64,000 nt of DNA from Paracidovorax wautersii (GCF_031453675.1 NZ_JAVIZX010000001.1:496001-560000); one strand, 5' to 3'; counted from the stretch's first letter, positions 1-10,780 are shown. Translations and numbers: made by a program. The notes: a model not told the origin generated them from the letters alone.

Positions 1-91
1 GCGAATGCGGGAAGGCAGCGCTGTCCAGCGCCCGCCGAACCCGCGATTGTGCCCGGCCGGGGGCCCGCCACCCGGCTTCTACAATCGCGCC

Positions 92-1240
92 ATGGCGCAA
101 ACCTTCGACGTATGTATCCGCGGTGCCGGTGTGGTGGGCCGCACCCTGGCGCTTTTGCTGGCCCGGGAACGGCTGCGGGTGGCCCTGGTGGCCGGCTCCG
201 CCCCGCGGGCGCAGTCCGCTTCTGCCGCACCCGATGTGCGGGCCTATGCCCTCAATGCGGCCTCGCGGGATCTTCTGCAATCCGTGCGGGCCTGGCCCGA
301 CCCGGCCGACGCCACCGCCGTGCGGCGCATGGAAGTCCACGGTGACCAGGACGGCGCGGTGACGTTCGACGCCGACCGGCAGGGTGCCGAGGCCCTGGCC
401 TGGATCGTCGACGTGCCGGCGCTCGAGTCGCGCCTGGCCGACGCGGTGCGCTTCCAGCCCCAGGTGGAGGTGGTCGATGCGCCCGTGCCCGCCGCCCTGA
501 CCGTGGTCTGCGAGGGCCGCGCCAGCCGCACACGCGAAGAATTCGGCGTGGAGTTCGACGTGACGCCCTACGGACAGCACGCCATCGCCGGCCGGCTGGC
601 CTGCGAGCTGCCGCACGGGCAGGTCGCCCGGCAGTGGTTCCTGCCCGACGGCATCCTGGCGTTTCTGCCGCTGGGCGGTGCCGAAGGGAACTCCGTGGCC
701 GTGGTGTGGTCAGTCTCCCAGGAAAGCGCTCCGCAGTGCATGGGCCTGGACGCCGATGCCTTCGCGCAGCGGCTGCAGGAGGCCAGCCAGAACGCGCTGG
801 GCCGGCTGGAGGTGCTGGGCGACCGCGCCTGCTGGTCTTTGCAGCAGGCCACGGCGCGCCGCTGGTGCGGCCCCCTGGCCGAGCAGCCCGCCAAAGGCCC
901 GCAGCGCACCTGGGTGCTGGCCGGCGATGCGGCGCACAACGTGCATCCGCTGGCCGGGCAGGGACTGAACATCGGCCTGGCCGATGCCCAGGCGCTGGCC
1001 CGCTTGCTGCGCGAGCGCGACTACTGGCGCAGCATCGGCGATCTGCGGCTGCTGCGGCAGTACGAGCGCGAACGCAAGGCAGCCCTGCTGCCGCTGGGAA
1101 TGACGATGGACGGGCTGCAGCAGCTGTTCATGCGGCGCGAAGGCGCGCTGCAGTCGCTGCGCAACTGGGGCATGAAGGGATTCGACCTCAGCGGCCCGTT
1201 CAAGGATTGGGTGGCCCGCCGGGCCATGGGCGTGCGCTGA
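92..1240 (+). CDS. UbiH/UbiF-family FAD-dependent hydroxylase
   Basis: 382-aa flavoprotein of the UbiH/UbiF/COQ6 aromatic hydroxylase family, which hydroxylates the ubiquinone ring or related substrates. The N-terminus has the FAD-binding Rossmann motif GAGVVG (residues ~10-15). The second FAD motif, GDAAHNVHPLAGQGLN, lies near residue 275 and is the family signature. Length fits the family (about 380-400 aa). I chose the ATG at 92 because the homologous sequence starts at MAQTFDV; the frame is open further upstream but has no family similarity there. It is followed by dsbC after 41 bp. Which ring position it hydroxylates cannot be told from sequence alone. Confidence 0.85.
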   Translation: MAQTFDVCIRGAGVVGRTLALLLARERLRVALVAGSAPRAQSASAAPDVRAYALNAASRDLLQSVRAWPDPADATAVRRMEVHGDQDGAVTFDADRQGAEALAWIVDVPALESRLADAVRFQPQVEVVDAPVPAALTVVCEGRASRTREEFGVEFDVTPYGQHAIAGRLACELPHGQVARQWFLPDGILAFLPLGGAEGNSVAVVWSVSQESAPQCMGLDADAFAQRLQEASQNALGRLEVLGDRACWSLQQATARRWCGPLAEQPAKGPQRTWVLAGDAAHNVHPLAGQGLNIGLADAQALARLLRERDYWRSIGDLRLLRQYERERKAALLPLGMTMDGLQQLFMRREGALQSLRNWGMKGFDLSGPFKDWVARRAMGVR

Positions 1241-1281
1241 CCGCGCCCGCACTTTGAAGCGAAGAAGACTGGACCGACCGA

Positions 1282-2013
1282 GTGAACACGTACACCAAGA
1301 AGCTCCTCCCCTCCCTGCTGGCCGGCGCCGCGCTGGTGCTGGGCCTGAGTGCCCATGCCCAGGAAGCCGCCATCCGCAAGTCGCTGGCCGAGCGCATTCC
1401 CCAGCTGGAGAAGATCGACGAAGTGCAGGCCACGCCCATGAAGGGGCTGTACGAGGTGCGCGTGGGCACCGACGTGTTCTACACCGATGCCAAGGGCAAC
1501 TACCTGATCCAGGGCGAGCTGATCGACACGCAGGCGCGCCGCAACCTGACCGAGGACCGCATCAACAAGCTGAGTGCGGTGGACTTCTCCGCGCTGCCGC
1601 TGAAGGATGCGTTCACCATCGTGCGCGGCGACGGCAAGCGCAAGCTCGCCGTCTTCGAAGACCCCAACTGCGGCTACTGCAAGCGCTTCGAGAAGGACAT
1701 GCTGAACGTGGACAACGTCACGGTCTACCTGTTCCTCTACCCCATCCTCAGCCCGGACTCGGCCGAGAAGTCGCGCAACATCTGGTGCGCCAAGGACCGC
1801 GTGGCCGCGTGGCATGACCAGATGCTGCGCGACAAGACACCGGCGGCGGCCAGCTGCGATACCGCAGCCCTGCAGCGCAACCTGGCCTTCGGCAAGAAGC
1901 ACAAGATCACCGGCACGCCCACGCTGATCTTCGCCGACGGCTCCCGCGTGCCCGGCGCCATCGGCGCGCAGGAAGTCGAAAAGCGCCTGGCCTCTTCCGC
2001 CGGCACCAACTGA
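1282..2013 (+). CDS. dsbC: thiol:disulfide interchange protein DsbC
   Basis: Periplasmic disulfide isomerase of 243 aa with a GTG start. Residues 1-26 form a signal peptide ending SAHA. The thioredoxin-fold active site CGYC is at residues 130-133, the cis-proline loop TGTPTL near 209-214, and a second cysteine pair (C168, C191) matches the structural disulfide of DsbC/DsbG proteins. The N-terminal ~80 mature residues fit the dimerisation domain. It probably shuffles incorrect disulfides in exported proteins and would be kept reduced by DsbD, which is not in this window. Confidence 0.93.
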   Translation: MNTYTKKLLPSLLAGAALVLGLSAHAQEAAIRKSLAERIPQLEKIDEVQATPMKGLYEVRVGTDVFYTDAKGNYLIQGELIDTQARRNLTEDRINKLSAVDFSALPLKDAFTIVRGDGKRKLAVFEDPNCGYCKRFEKDMLNVDNVTVYLFLYPILSPDSAEKSRNIWCAKDRVAAWHDQMLRDKTPAAASCDTAALQRNLAFGKKHKITGTPTLIFADGSRVPGAIGAQEVEKRLASSAGTN

Positions 2014-2126
2014 CGGGTATGGCACGGCGGCCGGCGTAAGGGCCGCCGCAGCGCCGCCCTCTTCTCCCGGCCCCGCCGGCCGCCGCGCCGGCTCCCGCAC
2101 CGCCACGCTCTGCCGCCCTTGCCGCC

Positions 2127-3914
2127 ATGTCCTCCCTGCGCTCCGCCACAGCCCCTTCCCCGGTCCATTACCGCATCGAGCCGGCGGACCTGCATGCCCA
2201 TCTGTTCTCGGTGACCCTGACGATCCCGGCCCCCGCGGCGCGTCAGGAGGTCTCGCTGCCGGTGTGGATTCCGGGCAGCTACCTGGTACGGGAGTTCTCC
2301 AAGAACCTGCTGGGGCTGCAGGCGCAGCAGGACGGCGCCCCCGTGCCGCTGGCCCAGCTCGACAAGCACCGCTGGCAGGCGCAGTGCCGCAAGGGCCAGC
2401 CGCTGGTGCTCACCTACCAGGTGGCGGCCTACGACAACTCCGTGCGCACGGCCTGGCTGGATGCGGCCCGCGGCTTCTTCAACGGCACCAGCCTGTGCCT
2501 GCGCGTGCACGGGCGCGAGGACGAAGCCCACCTGCTGGAGATCGTGCGCACGTCGGCCACCAACGGCTGGTCGGTGGCCACCGGCCTGGCGGCGGAGAAG
2601 ACGAACCGCGCCGGCTTCGGCACCTACCGCGCCGAAAGCTACGACGAGTTGGTGGACTGCCCGGTGGAGATGGGCACCTTCTGGAGCGTGCGCTTCACGG
2701 CGTGCGGCGTGCCGCACCGCCTGGTGGTGGCCGGTGCGGCCCCTTCCTTCGACGGCACCCGGCTGCTGGCCGACACGCGCCGCATCTGCGAGGCGCAGAT
2801 CCGCTTCTGGCACGGTACGGGCAAGCCGCCGCATGCCAACTACCTCTTCTTGCTGAACGTGGTCGACGACGGCTACGGCGGCCTGGAGCACCGCAACTCC
2901 ACCGCCCTGATCTGCGGCCGGCGCGACCTGCCCCGCGTGGGCGAGGCCCGCGCGCCCGACGGCTACACCACGCTGCTGGGGCTGATCAGCCACGAATACT
3001 TCCACACCTGGAACGTCAAGCGCCTGCGCCCCGCCGAGCTGGCCAGCTACGACTACACGCGCGAGAACTACACCGAGCTGCTGTGGTTCTTCGAAGGCTT
3101 CACCAGCTACTACGACGACCTGCTGCTGCGCCGCTGCGGCCTGCTGGACAACGGCAGCTACCTGCGCCTGGTCACCAAGACCATCAACCAGGTGCTGCAG
3201 ACGCCGGGGCGGCATGTGCAGTCGGTGGCGCAGGCCAGCTTCGACGCCTGGGTGAAGTACTACCGCCAGGACGAGAACACGGCGAATGCCACGGTGAGCT
3301 ACTACACCAAGGGCGCCCTGGTGGCCCTCTGCCTGGACCTGGCGCTGCGCCGCGAAGGCCAGACGTCGCTGGACGACGTGATGCGCGCCTTGTGGGAGCG
3401 CACGGGTGCGGCCTCGGGCGTGGGTCCGGTCACGCAGGCCGAGCTGCTGCGCGTGCTGCAGGCGCTGTCCGGCCGCGACTGGTCGCGCGAGATCGCGCAG
3501 TGGGCGCACGGCACCGACGACCTGCCCCTGGCCGAGCTGCTGGCCGCGCACGGCGTCACGCTGCAGGCGGACGCTCCGCAATGGGCGCAGCGCCTGGGCC
3601 TGCGCGTGGGCGAAGGCGCCTCGGTGCAGATCAAGGCCGTGCTGCGCGGCGGTTTGGCCGAGCAGGCCGGTTTCATGGCCGGCGACGAATGGCTGGGCAT
3701 CGAGACCCCGGGCGAGGCCTGGCGCCTGGGCAAGCTGGAAGACCTGCCGCTGTACGCCGGCAGCGCCGCCCAGGTGACCGCCCTGGTGGCGCGCGACCGG
3801 CGGCTCCTGCGGTTGCCGCTGGCGCTGCAGGCGCCGGCGGGTGCGGCGGCCGATACGGTGCGGCTGTCGCTGGCGGACACGGCCCTGGCCGAGCGCTGGC
3901 TGTCAGGCACCTGA
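2127..3914 (+). CDS. M61-family metallopeptidase with PDZ domain
   Basis: 595-aa protein of the M61 glycyl aminopeptidase family. The N-terminal ~150 residues form a beta-rich domain (PVWIPGSYLVREFSKN). The gluzincin zinc site is HEYFHTWN with H289, E290 and H293, followed by E323 in FFEGFTSYYDD. A PDZ domain occupies roughly 485-580 (GGLAEQAGFMAGDEW). No signal peptide is visible, so a cytoplasmic location is inferred. Substrate is unknown; characterised family members prefer N-terminal glycine or alanine. The gene lies in a co-oriented run with dsbC and an enoyl-CoA hydratase, without an evident functional link. Confidence 0.9.
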   Translation: MSSLRSATAPSPVHYRIEPADLHAHLFSVTLTIPAPAARQEVSLPVWIPGSYLVREFSKNLLGLQAQQDGAPVPLAQLDKHRWQAQCRKGQPLVLTYQVAAYDNSVRTAWLDAARGFFNGTSLCLRVHGREDEAHLLEIVRTSATNGWSVATGLAAEKTNRAGFGTYRAESYDELVDCPVEMGTFWSVRFTACGVPHRLVVAGAAPSFDGTRLLADTRRICEAQIRFWHGTGKPPHANYLFLLNVVDDGYGGLEHRNSTALICGRRDLPRVGEARAPDGYTTLLGLISHEYFHTWNVKRLRPAELASYDYTRENYTELLWFFEGFTSYYDDLLLRRCGLLDNGSYLRLVTKTINQVLQTPGRHVQSVAQASFDAWVKYYRQDENTANATVSYYTKGALVALCLDLALRREGQTSLDDVMRALWERTGAASGVGPVTQAELLRVLQALSGRDWSREIAQWAHGTDDLPLAELLAAHGVTLQADAPQWAQRLGLRVGEGASVQIKAVLRGGLAEQAGFMAGDEWLGIETPGEAWRLGKLEDLPLYAGSAAQVTALVARDRRLLRLPLALQAPAGAAADTVRLSLADTALAERWLSGT

Positions 3915-3983
3915 CCAGGGCCTGCGGGCGCCGCGGTGGCGGCTTATAGTCGTTGCTATCCCCAACAACACCAGGAGACACCC

Positions 3984-4763
3984 GTGGCCTATGAAGTCAT
4001 CGAGGTCCGCACCGAAGCGGACAAAGTCGGCATCATCACCCTCAACCGCCCCAAGCAGCTGAACGCGCTGAACGACCAGCTCATGAACGAGCTGGGCGAG
4101 GCCCTGCGGGCGTTCGACGCGGACGAGCGCATCGGCTGCGTCATCCTCACCGGCAGCGAGAAGGCTTTTGCAGCGGGTGCCGACATCGGGGCCATGGCCA
4201 ATTACAGCTTCGCCGATGCCTACAAGGGCGATTACATCACGCGCAACTGGGAGCAGATCCGCAGCATCCGTAAGCCCGTCATCGCCGCCGTGAGCGGCTT
4301 CGCGCTGGGCGGCGGCTGCGAGCTGGCGATGATGTGCGACTTCATCATCGCGGCGGACAACGCCAGGTTTGGCCAGCCCGAGATCAAGCTCGGGGTGATC
4401 CCCGGGGCCGGCGGCACGCAGCGCCTGCCGCGCGCCGTGGGCAAGTCCAAGGCCATGGACATGGCGCTCACCGGCCGCATGATGGATGCGGTAGAGGCCG
4501 AGCGCGCCGGGCTGGTCAGCCGCGTCGTGCCCTACGACAAGCTGATGGACGAAGCCCTGGGCGCCGCCATCACCATCGCCGGCTTCTCGCAGATCGCCGT
4601 CATGGCGGCCAAGGAGTCGGTCAACCGCGCCTTCGAGGGCAGCCTGAGCGACGGCGTGATGTTCGAGCGCCGCCTGTTCCACGCGCTGTTCGCCACCCAG
4701 GACCAGAAGGAAGGCATGGACGCGTTCGTGAACAAGCGGCCGGCCACTTTCACCCACCAGTGA
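3984..4763 (+). CDS. enoyl-CoA hydratase
   Basis: 259-aa crotonase-fold protein that would hydrate trans-2-enoyl-CoA in beta-oxidation. GTG start chosen because AGGAG lies 7 bp upstream and the conserved N-terminus starts at AYEVIEVR. Visible motifs are the oxyanion-hole segment AAGADIGAM and [14 protein letters not shown], and the catalytic-glutamate region [17 protein letters not shown]. Both catalytic glutamates expected of true hydratases appear present. It stands apart from the beta-oxidation cluster at 46-55 kb, so the cell has at least two paralogues. Confident of family; the physiological substrate is unknown. Confidence 0.92.
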   Translation: MAYEVIEVRTEADKVGIITLNRPKQLNALNDQLMNELGEALRAFDADERIGCVILTGSEKAFAAGADIGAMANYSFADAYKGDYITRNWEQIRSIRKPVIAAVSGFALGGGCELAMMCDFIIAADNARFGQPEIKLGVIPGAGGTQRLPRAVGKSKAMDMALTGRMMDAVEAERAGLVSRVVPYDKLMDEALGAAITIAGFSQIAVMAAKESVNRAFEGSLSDGVMFERRLFHALFATQDQKEGMDAFVNKRPATFTHQ

Positions 4764-4773
4764 TTTTTTGTTC

Positions 4774-4779
4774 TATAAT
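4774..4779 (+). promoter_or_regulatory. -10 element of the tRNA-Met promoter
   Basis: A perfect TATAAT lies 11 bp upstream of the first tRNA base, in an AT-rich pocket directly after the preceding stop codon. I see no good -35 hexamer at standard spacing; it would have to fall inside the end of the enoyl-CoA hydratase gene. Confidence 0.7.
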
Positions 4780-4790
4780 TTCGGTCTTAC

Positions 4791-4867
4791 GGTCGTATAG
4801 CTCAGTTGGTTAGAGCGCAGCATTCATAATGCTGATGTCGGTGGTTCAAGTCCACCTACGACCACCA
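4791..4867 (+). tRNA. tRNA-Met (anticodon CAT)
   Basis: A 77-nt cloverleaf with 7-bp acceptor stem GGTCGTA/TACGACC and an encoded 3' CCA. The anticodon stem CAGCA/TGCTG encloses the loop TTCATAA, with anticodon CAT at 4825-4827. The T-arm reads GGTGGTTCAAGTCCACC. It resembles elongator tRNA-Met rather than initiator tRNA. A lysidine-modified tRNA-Ile2 shares this anticodon but normally has a different acceptor stem. Confidence 0.95.
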
Positions 4868-4874
4868 GACAAAG

Positions 4875-4908
4875 AAAACCCACAGTGTTCACGCACTGTG
4901 GGTTTTTT
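4875..4908 (+). terminator. rho-independent terminator of tRNA-Met
   Basis: A perfect 13-bp stem AAAACCCACAGTG/CACTGTGGGTTTT with a 6-nt loop, running directly into a T tract, begins 7 bp after the tRNA CCA. Confidence 0.92.
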
Positions 4909-4963
4909 CTTGGGGCCATCGCCGCATGTGTCTGCCCCAGGCTCCGCCGCCACCATGATCCAT

Positions 4964-5022
4964 GGTCAAAAGTGGCTCCAGCGCTTGATAGACAAGCGCA
5001 TTAAGCTATTATTTTAATAGCA
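4964..5022 (-). repeat. dispersed AGCT/GCGCTT repeat, copy 1
   Basis: Intergenic copy of a ~60-bp dispersed repeat, in minus orientation. Read on the minus strand it begins TGCTATTAAAATAATAGC, continues through the core ATAGCT-N4-GCGCTT (4994-5009) and ends in TGGAGCC and TTTTGACC. Other copies are at 13238, 32334, 33798, 37410, 41471, 45327, 53013 and 57599. It is one of the least degenerate copies here. Confidence 0.8.
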
Positions 5023-5109
5023 AACAGAGGGAGTGCGGCAACGGCTCCGTGGCCGGGCACCTCCGGCCGGCCTCCTTAGAATCGCGCCTTCAGCCCCTGG
5101 ATACACACC

Positions 5110-5550
5110 ATGCAACGCTGCTCGCTCCACGCTCTCCATCGCCGCCATGGGCCCCTGGCCTGCTGCGCTGCCGCGCTGCTCGCGCTCGCAACCGCCCTGC
5201 CGGCCACCGCCCAGACGGTCGCGCCGCAGGCCGGCACCACGCAGCGCAACTTTCCGCCCGCAGCGCTGCGCGGCACGCTCGTCATCACCGACATCGTGCA
5301 GGCGCAACTCAACGGCAAGGCCGTGCGCATGGCGCCGGGCATGCGCCTCTTCAGCGCGGACAACCACCTGCTGGCGCTGCACACCATGGCCGGCCAGCGC
5401 CTGCGGGTGAACTATGTGCTGGAGGCCAGCACCGGCATGCTGCTCACCGCCTGGGTGCTCAACAGCAGCGAAGCCGCCGCCAAGCGCGCAGGCGACGACA
5501 CCATCGAATTCAACTTCAAGACGGAATCGGACAAGCCGAACCTGCGGTGA
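5110..5550 (+). CDS. conserved exported protein of unknown function
   Basis: 146-aa protein I do not recognise by family. It has an N-terminal signal peptide (hydrophobic stretch near residues 17-33, cleavage after ATA-Q) and a mature domain of about 110 residues with alternating beta-type segments ([40 protein letters not shown]). There are no cysteines in the mature part and no catalytic motif. The ATG at 5110 places the signal peptide at the extreme N-terminus. It lies 95 bp upstream of miaB and may share a transcript. A periplasmic location is inferred from the signal. Confidence 0.7.
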   Translation: MQRCSLHALHRRHGPLACCAAALLALATALPATAQTVAPQAGTTQRNFPPAALRGTLVITDIVQAQLNGKAVRMAPGMRLFSADNHLLALHTMAGQRLRVNYVLEASTGMLLTAWVLNSSEAAAKRAGDDTIEFNFKTESDKPNLR

Positions 5551-5645
5551 GCGCCGTCCGGCGCGTGGCCGCGCCCATTGCTTCCCTTCCGTTTCCTTTC
5601 TGTGACGCGCTGCGCCGCAACGCAACGCATTCGCCCGAGAACGCC

Positions 5646-6992
5646 ATGCCCAAGAAAGTCTTCATCAAAACCTTCGGCTGCCAGATGAACGAGTACGACT
5701 CGGACAAGATGGCCGATGTGCTCAACGCCGCCCAAGGCTATGAGCCGACCCAGAACGCCGAAGAAGCCGACCTCATCCTGTTCAACACCTGCTCGGTGCG
5801 CGAGAAGGCGCAAGAGAAGGTGTTCAGCGACCTCGGGCGCTTCAAGCACCTGAAGGCTCGCGGCGTGAAGATCGGCGTGGGCGGCTGCGTGGCGAGCCAG
5901 GAAGGCGCCGAGATCATCAAGCGCGCGCCTTACGTGGATGTGGTGTTCGGCCCGCAGACCCTGCACCGCCTGCCTGAGCTGCTGAACCAGCGCGAACGCC
6001 TGCAGAAGCCCCAGGTGGACATCAGCTTCCCCGAGATCGAGAAGTTCGACCATCTGCCGCCCGCGCGCGTCGAGGGCGCCAGCGCCTTCGTCTCGATCAT
6101 GGAAGGCTGCAGCAAGTACTGCAGCTACTGCGTGGTGCCCTACACGCGTGGCGAAGAGGTGAGCCGCCCGTTCGACGATGTGCTGGTGGAAGTGGCGGGA
6201 CTGGCGGACCAGGGCGTGAAGGAGATCACGCTCCTGGGCCAGAACGTGAACGCCTACCTGGGCAAGATGGGCGGTACGGCCGAGGTGGCCGACTTCGCCC
6301 TGCTGCTGGAATACGTGGCCGATATTCCGGGCATCGAGCGCATCCGCTACACCACCAGCCACCCCAACGAGTTCACGCCGCGCCTGATCGAGGCGTACGC
6401 GCGCATCCCCGAGCTGGTGAGCCACCTGCACCTGCCCGTGCAGCACGGCTCGGACCGCATCCTGATGGCCATGAAGCGCGGCTACACGGCCATGGAATAC
6501 AAGAGTACGGTGCGCAAGCTGCGTGCCATCCGCCCCGACCTGGCGATGAGCAGCGACTTCATCGTGGGATTCCCCGGCGAGACCGAGGACGACTTCCGCA
6601 AGATGATGAAGCTCATCGACGACATCCATTTCGACAACAGCTTCAGCTTCATCTTCAGCCCCCGCCCCGGCACGCCCGCCGCCGGCCTGCACGACGACAC
6701 GCCGCACGACGTGAAGCTGCGCCGCCTGCAGGAGCTGCAGGCCGTCATCAACGGCAACATCAAGTCGATCAGCGACAGCCGCGTGGGCACGGTGCAGCGC
6801 ATCCTGGTGGAAGGCGCCTCCAAGCGCGACGCCACCGAGCTGATGGGGCGCACCGAATGCAACCGTGTGGTCAACTTCGTCGGCCAGCCGCGCCTAATCG
6901 GCCAGATGGTCGAAGTGACCATCACCGAAGCCAAGGCCTACACGCTGCGCGGCGACGTGCGCACGGCCGAATCGGCCCTGGCAGCGGCCTGA
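5646..6992 (+). CDS. miaB: tRNA-2-methylthio-N6-dimethylallyladenosine synthase MiaB
   Basis: 448-aa radical-SAM methylthiotransferase that methylthiolates i6A37 in tRNAs reading UNN codons. The N-terminal UPF0004 domain begins [16 protein letters not shown]. The radical-SAM motif CxxxCxxC is at C155, C159 and C162. The middle holds [10 protein letters not shown], and a C-terminal TRAM domain ends near residue 443. The ATG at 5646 is fixed by the conserved [12 protein letters not shown] start. Length is normal for the family. It lies just upstream of the glrK group. Confidence 0.97.
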   Translation: MPKKVFIKTFGCQMNEYDSDKMADVLNAAQGYEPTQNAEEADLILFNTCSVREKAQEKVFSDLGRFKHLKARGVKIGVGGCVASQEGAEIIKRAPYVDVVFGPQTLHRLPELLNQRERLQKPQVDISFPEIEKFDHLPPARVEGASAFVSIMEGCSKYCSYCVVPYTRGEEVSRPFDDVLVEVAGLADQGVKEITLLGQNVNAYLGKMGGTAEVADFALLLEYVADIPGIERIRYTTSHPNEFTPRLIEAYARIPELVSHLHLPVQHGSDRILMAMKRGYTAMEYKSTVRKLRAIRPDLAMSSDFIVGFPGETEDDFRKMMKLIDDIHFDNSFSFIFSPRPGTPAAGLHDDTPHDVKLRRLQELQAVINGNIKSISDSRVGTVQRILVEGASKRDATELMGRTECNRVVNFVGQPRLIGQMVEVTITEAKAYTLRGDVRTAESALAAA

Positions 6993-7020
6993 ACCGGGCA
7001 GTCCCGGCACGGCATCCGAC

Positions 7021-8469
7021 ATGTCCCGCTTCCACAAGCAAGCCAAAGTCGCCGCGCTCAGCGGCCTGTCCTTCCAGCAATTGCTGCTGCTGGCCTTCCT
7101 GCTCATCGCGGGGCTGCTGGGCGCCAGCTCGCTGCGTGCCATCTTCACGCTCGAGCAGCTCATGGTGCAGAGCCGGCGCGGCGCCGCCGAGGCCATCCAG
7201 CTCAACACCTCGGCCCAGCAGCTCAATGCCCGCAGCCAAACCCTGGAGCGGGCGGCACGGCAATCGCTGGTGCTCGCCGACGCCCAGCTGCGCCGCCGCT
7301 TCGACGAAGGCGCCCGCGAGGCACAAGACATCCTGCAGCGCCTGGAGGCCAACGGCCTGCCGCACGAGCAGGCGGCGCAGTGGCGCACCCATCTGGCGGC
7401 GGTGGCCGAACTGGTGGACGGGCCTTCGGCCCTGTCGCTGGAAAACGAGCGCTCCGTCGCCGCGATGTTCCTGGAGATCGACGGGCTCAACGCCGTCATC
7501 GCGCAGGAGGTCCAGGACATCAACACCCGCCGCAGCAACACGCTGCAGGACAAGATCGAGGCCAGCCGCCGCGAGGTGACGCACCAGGTGGTCGGCGTGA
7601 TCGTGCTGGCGCTGGCCCTGGCGCTGCTGCTGGGCATCTGGCTGGCCCGGCCCTTCAAGCGGCTGGAAAGCGCCATCCGCCTCCTGGGCGAGAACGACTT
7701 CGCGCAGCCCGTGGATATCGCCGGGCCGGTGGACATCCGGCGCGTGGGCCAGCAGCTCGAATGGCTGCGCGTGCGCCTGCTGGAGCTGGACTCGGACAAG
7801 GCGCGCTTTCTGCGCCACGTCTCGCACGAGCTGAAGACACCGCTGGCGTCCATGCGCGAGGGCGTCGCCCTGCTGCAGGACGGCGTGACGGGCGAGCTGT
7901 CGGGCGGCCAGCGCGAGGTGGTGAACATCCTGCACCAGAACACATTGCTGCTGCAAAGCGAGATCGAGGCCTTGCTGAGCTTCAACGCCGCGGCGTTCGA
8001 GGCCCGCCAGTTGCGCCGCACGCCCACCGACCTGTTGGCGCTGCTGGAAGCGCAGGTCGAAGCCCAGCGCCTGCAGTGGCAGGCCCGCAAGCTGGACGTG
8101 CTCGTCGAGGGCAAGCCCGCCGTACTGCAGCTGGACGCGGAGAAGATGGCCTCCGCCGTGGGCAACCTGCTGTCCAACGCGATCCGTTTTTCCCCGCCGG
8201 GCGGTACGATTCGCATTGTTTTGTCACACCTGACCGACCGCATTCGGGTCGACTTCATCGACCAGGGGCCGGGAGTCGATGAAAATGACCGATCCCGCAT
8301 TTTCGAACCCTTCTACCGCGGCGTGCGCCAACCCGAGGACGCAGCGCGCGGTACGGGCATCGGCCTGTCGATCGTCCAGGAATACCTCAGCGCCCATGGC
8401 GGCCGGGTGGAACTGGTGACCAACGGGCCGGGCACCCCCTTCCGCATCGAGTTACCCCATGCTGCCTAG
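7021..8469 (+). CDS. glrK: sensor histidine kinase, GlrK/QseE type
   Basis: 482-aa inner-membrane kinase. A transmembrane segment at ~20-42, a periplasmic helical region to ~190 and a second transmembrane segment at ~192-212 are followed by HAMP, HisKA with phosphorylated H269 (HVSHELKTPLASM) and HATPase_c (NLLSNAIRFSPPGG; GTGIGLSIV). The three-gene order kinase, small lipoprotein, sigma-54 response regulator matches glrK-qseG-glrR of enterobacteria. It overlaps the next gene by 11 bp, implying translational coupling. In E. coli this system controls glmY and cell-envelope functions; the signal here is unknown. Confidence 0.85.
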   Translation: MSRFHKQAKVAALSGLSFQQLLLLAFLLIAGLLGASSLRAIFTLEQLMVQSRRGAAEAIQLNTSAQQLNARSQTLERAARQSLVLADAQLRRRFDEGAREAQDILQRLEANGLPHEQAAQWRTHLAAVAELVDGPSALSLENERSVAAMFLEIDGLNAVIAQEVQDINTRRSNTLQDKIEASRREVTHQVVGVIVLALALALLLGIWLARPFKRLESAIRLLGENDFAQPVDIAGPVDIRRVGQQLEWLRVRLLELDSDKARFLRHVSHELKTPLASMREGVALLQDGVTGELSGGQREVVNILHQNTLLLQSEIEALLSFNAAAFEARQLRRTPTDLLALLEAQVEAQRLQWQARKLDVLVEGKPAVLQLDAEKMASAVGNLLSNAIRFSPPGGTIRIVLSHLTDRIRVDFIDQGPGVDENDRSRIFEPFYRGVRQPEDAARGTGIGLSIVQEYLSAHGGRVELVTNGPGTPFRIELPHAA

Positions 8470-9172
8470 TCTTCGCTCGCCGCGCTCCGCGCCCGTTTCC
8501 GCCTGCCCGCTGCCGGCCCGTGGTGCGTTTGTGCCTGCCGCCGTGCTGGCCCTGGCCGCCGTGCTCGCAGGCTGCGGCACCGACGCCGGCCTGCAGATGC
8601 CCGCCCCCGCCCCGGTGGTGGCCACGCCTGCGCCGGCACCGACGCCAGCGCCGCCTGTTGCGGACGACAAGGAGCCCGAAGACGCCGCACCAGCCGCGTC
8701 CGTCGACACCCCTGCCGCCGCCGCACCCCGGCCCTCGCTGGTCAAGCACCTGCTCGTCTATTCCGACCAGGTGGCTGCGCTCGCGCCGCCTGCGCTGGCG
8801 GCCGAGATCGCCCGGCTCACGCCCCGTCAGGAGGAGTCCGCCCAGCAGCAGCTGGAGCTGGCCCTGGCCCTGGGCCAGACCCGCCTGCCCGCCGACACGG
8901 CGCGCGCACTGGGCCTGGTGCAGCGCGCGCTGGCCCAGAAGGACAACGCGCCGCTGGTGCAGTCCTTCGCCCGCCTGCTGGAGAACCGCTACCTGCAGCA
9001 GCGCCGCCTGGAAGACCAGATAGACCGGCAGAACAACCAGGTGCGCGACGCACAGCGCCGCAACGACCAGCTGAACGAGCGGCTGGAGGCCATGCGCGCC
9101 ATCGAGCGCAGCCTGAATGCCCGCCCCGGCGGCCCGGCCAACGGCAAGTCCGTGGTCCCGCCGGCCCCCTGA
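8459..9172 (+). CDS. QseG-like lipoprotein between glrK and glrR
   Basis: 237-aa putative lipoprotein. The lipobox LAGC is near residue 38, after a long Pro/Ala-rich leader. A disordered Pro/Ala segment follows, then a helical domain ending in a likely coiled coil (LEDQIDRQNNQVRDAQRRND). It sits between kinase and regulator exactly as qseG does in enterobacteria, where the lipoprotein interacts with the kinase. Assignment relies on synteny and architecture, because sequence similarity in this group is low. The ATG overlaps the kinase stop by 11 bp. Confidence 0.65.
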   Translation: MLPSLRSPRSAPVSACPLPARGAFVPAAVLALAAVLAGCGTDAGLQMPAPAPVVATPAPAPTPAPPVADDKEPEDAAPAASVDTPAAAAPRPSLVKHLLVYSDQVAALAPPALAAEIARLTPRQEESAQQQLELALALGQTRLPADTARALGLVQRALAQKDNAPLVQSFARLLENRYLQQRRLEDQIDRQNNQVRDAQRRNDQLNERLEAMRAIERSLNARPGGPANGKSVVPPAP

Positions 9173-9194
9173 AATCCCGCCACCGCCACCCGCC

Positions 9195-10610
<1,416 letters not shown>

Positions 10611-10629
10611 GTCATTGATTCATATAGTT

Positions 10630-10662
10630 TTTTGCGACCTGCCGGGGCAAACGGTCGCAAAA
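10630..10662. promoter_or_regulatory. perfect inverted repeat, candidate upstream activator site
   Basis: Perfect 10-bp arms TTTTGCGACC (10630-10639) and GGTCGCAAAA (10653-10662) are separated by 13 bp, and a further half-site GGCGACA lies at 10664-10670. Its centre is ~120 bp upstream of the sigma-54 -24 element, a usual distance for NtrC-class enhancer sites. It could instead be the glrR transcript end, but no T tract follows on either strand. Confidence 0.5.
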
Positions 10663-10700
10663 CGGCGACAAAAACAGGGGTTTGGGCCCCTTTGGCAGGG

Positions 10701-10720
10701 CCTGTACAAGCACTTACAGG
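10701..10720. promoter_or_regulatory. palindrome CCTGTA-N8-TACAGG upstream of the sigma-54 promoter
   Basis: A perfect 6-bp inverted repeat with 8-bp spacer, centred ~55 bp upstream of the -24 element. Spacing and symmetry suit a regulator dimer. Which protein binds is unknown. Confidence 0.35.
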
Positions 10721-10764
10721 CGAAAAGCGCGCCAAGCCCTTGATTTCAAAGAGCTTTTCCATGC

Positions 10765-10780
10765 TGGCACAGGGTTTGCC
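10765..10780 (+). promoter_or_regulatory. sigma-54 (-24/-12) promoter upstream of opgH
   Basis: TGGCACAGGGTTTGCC matches the sigma-54 consensus, with GG (10766-10767) and GC (10778-10779) separated by exactly 10 bp. Transcription would start near 10791, about 107 nt before the opgH ATG. It lies directly downstream of a gene for a sigma-54 activator, which makes GlrR control of opgH the simplest inference. Confidence 0.75.

Noticed and set aside
1737-3581. A 614-codon frame antisense to dsbC and the M61 peptidase gene
   Set aside because: Low-complexity Gln/Ala/Gly/Val/His-rich shadow of real genes; no motif or start signal.
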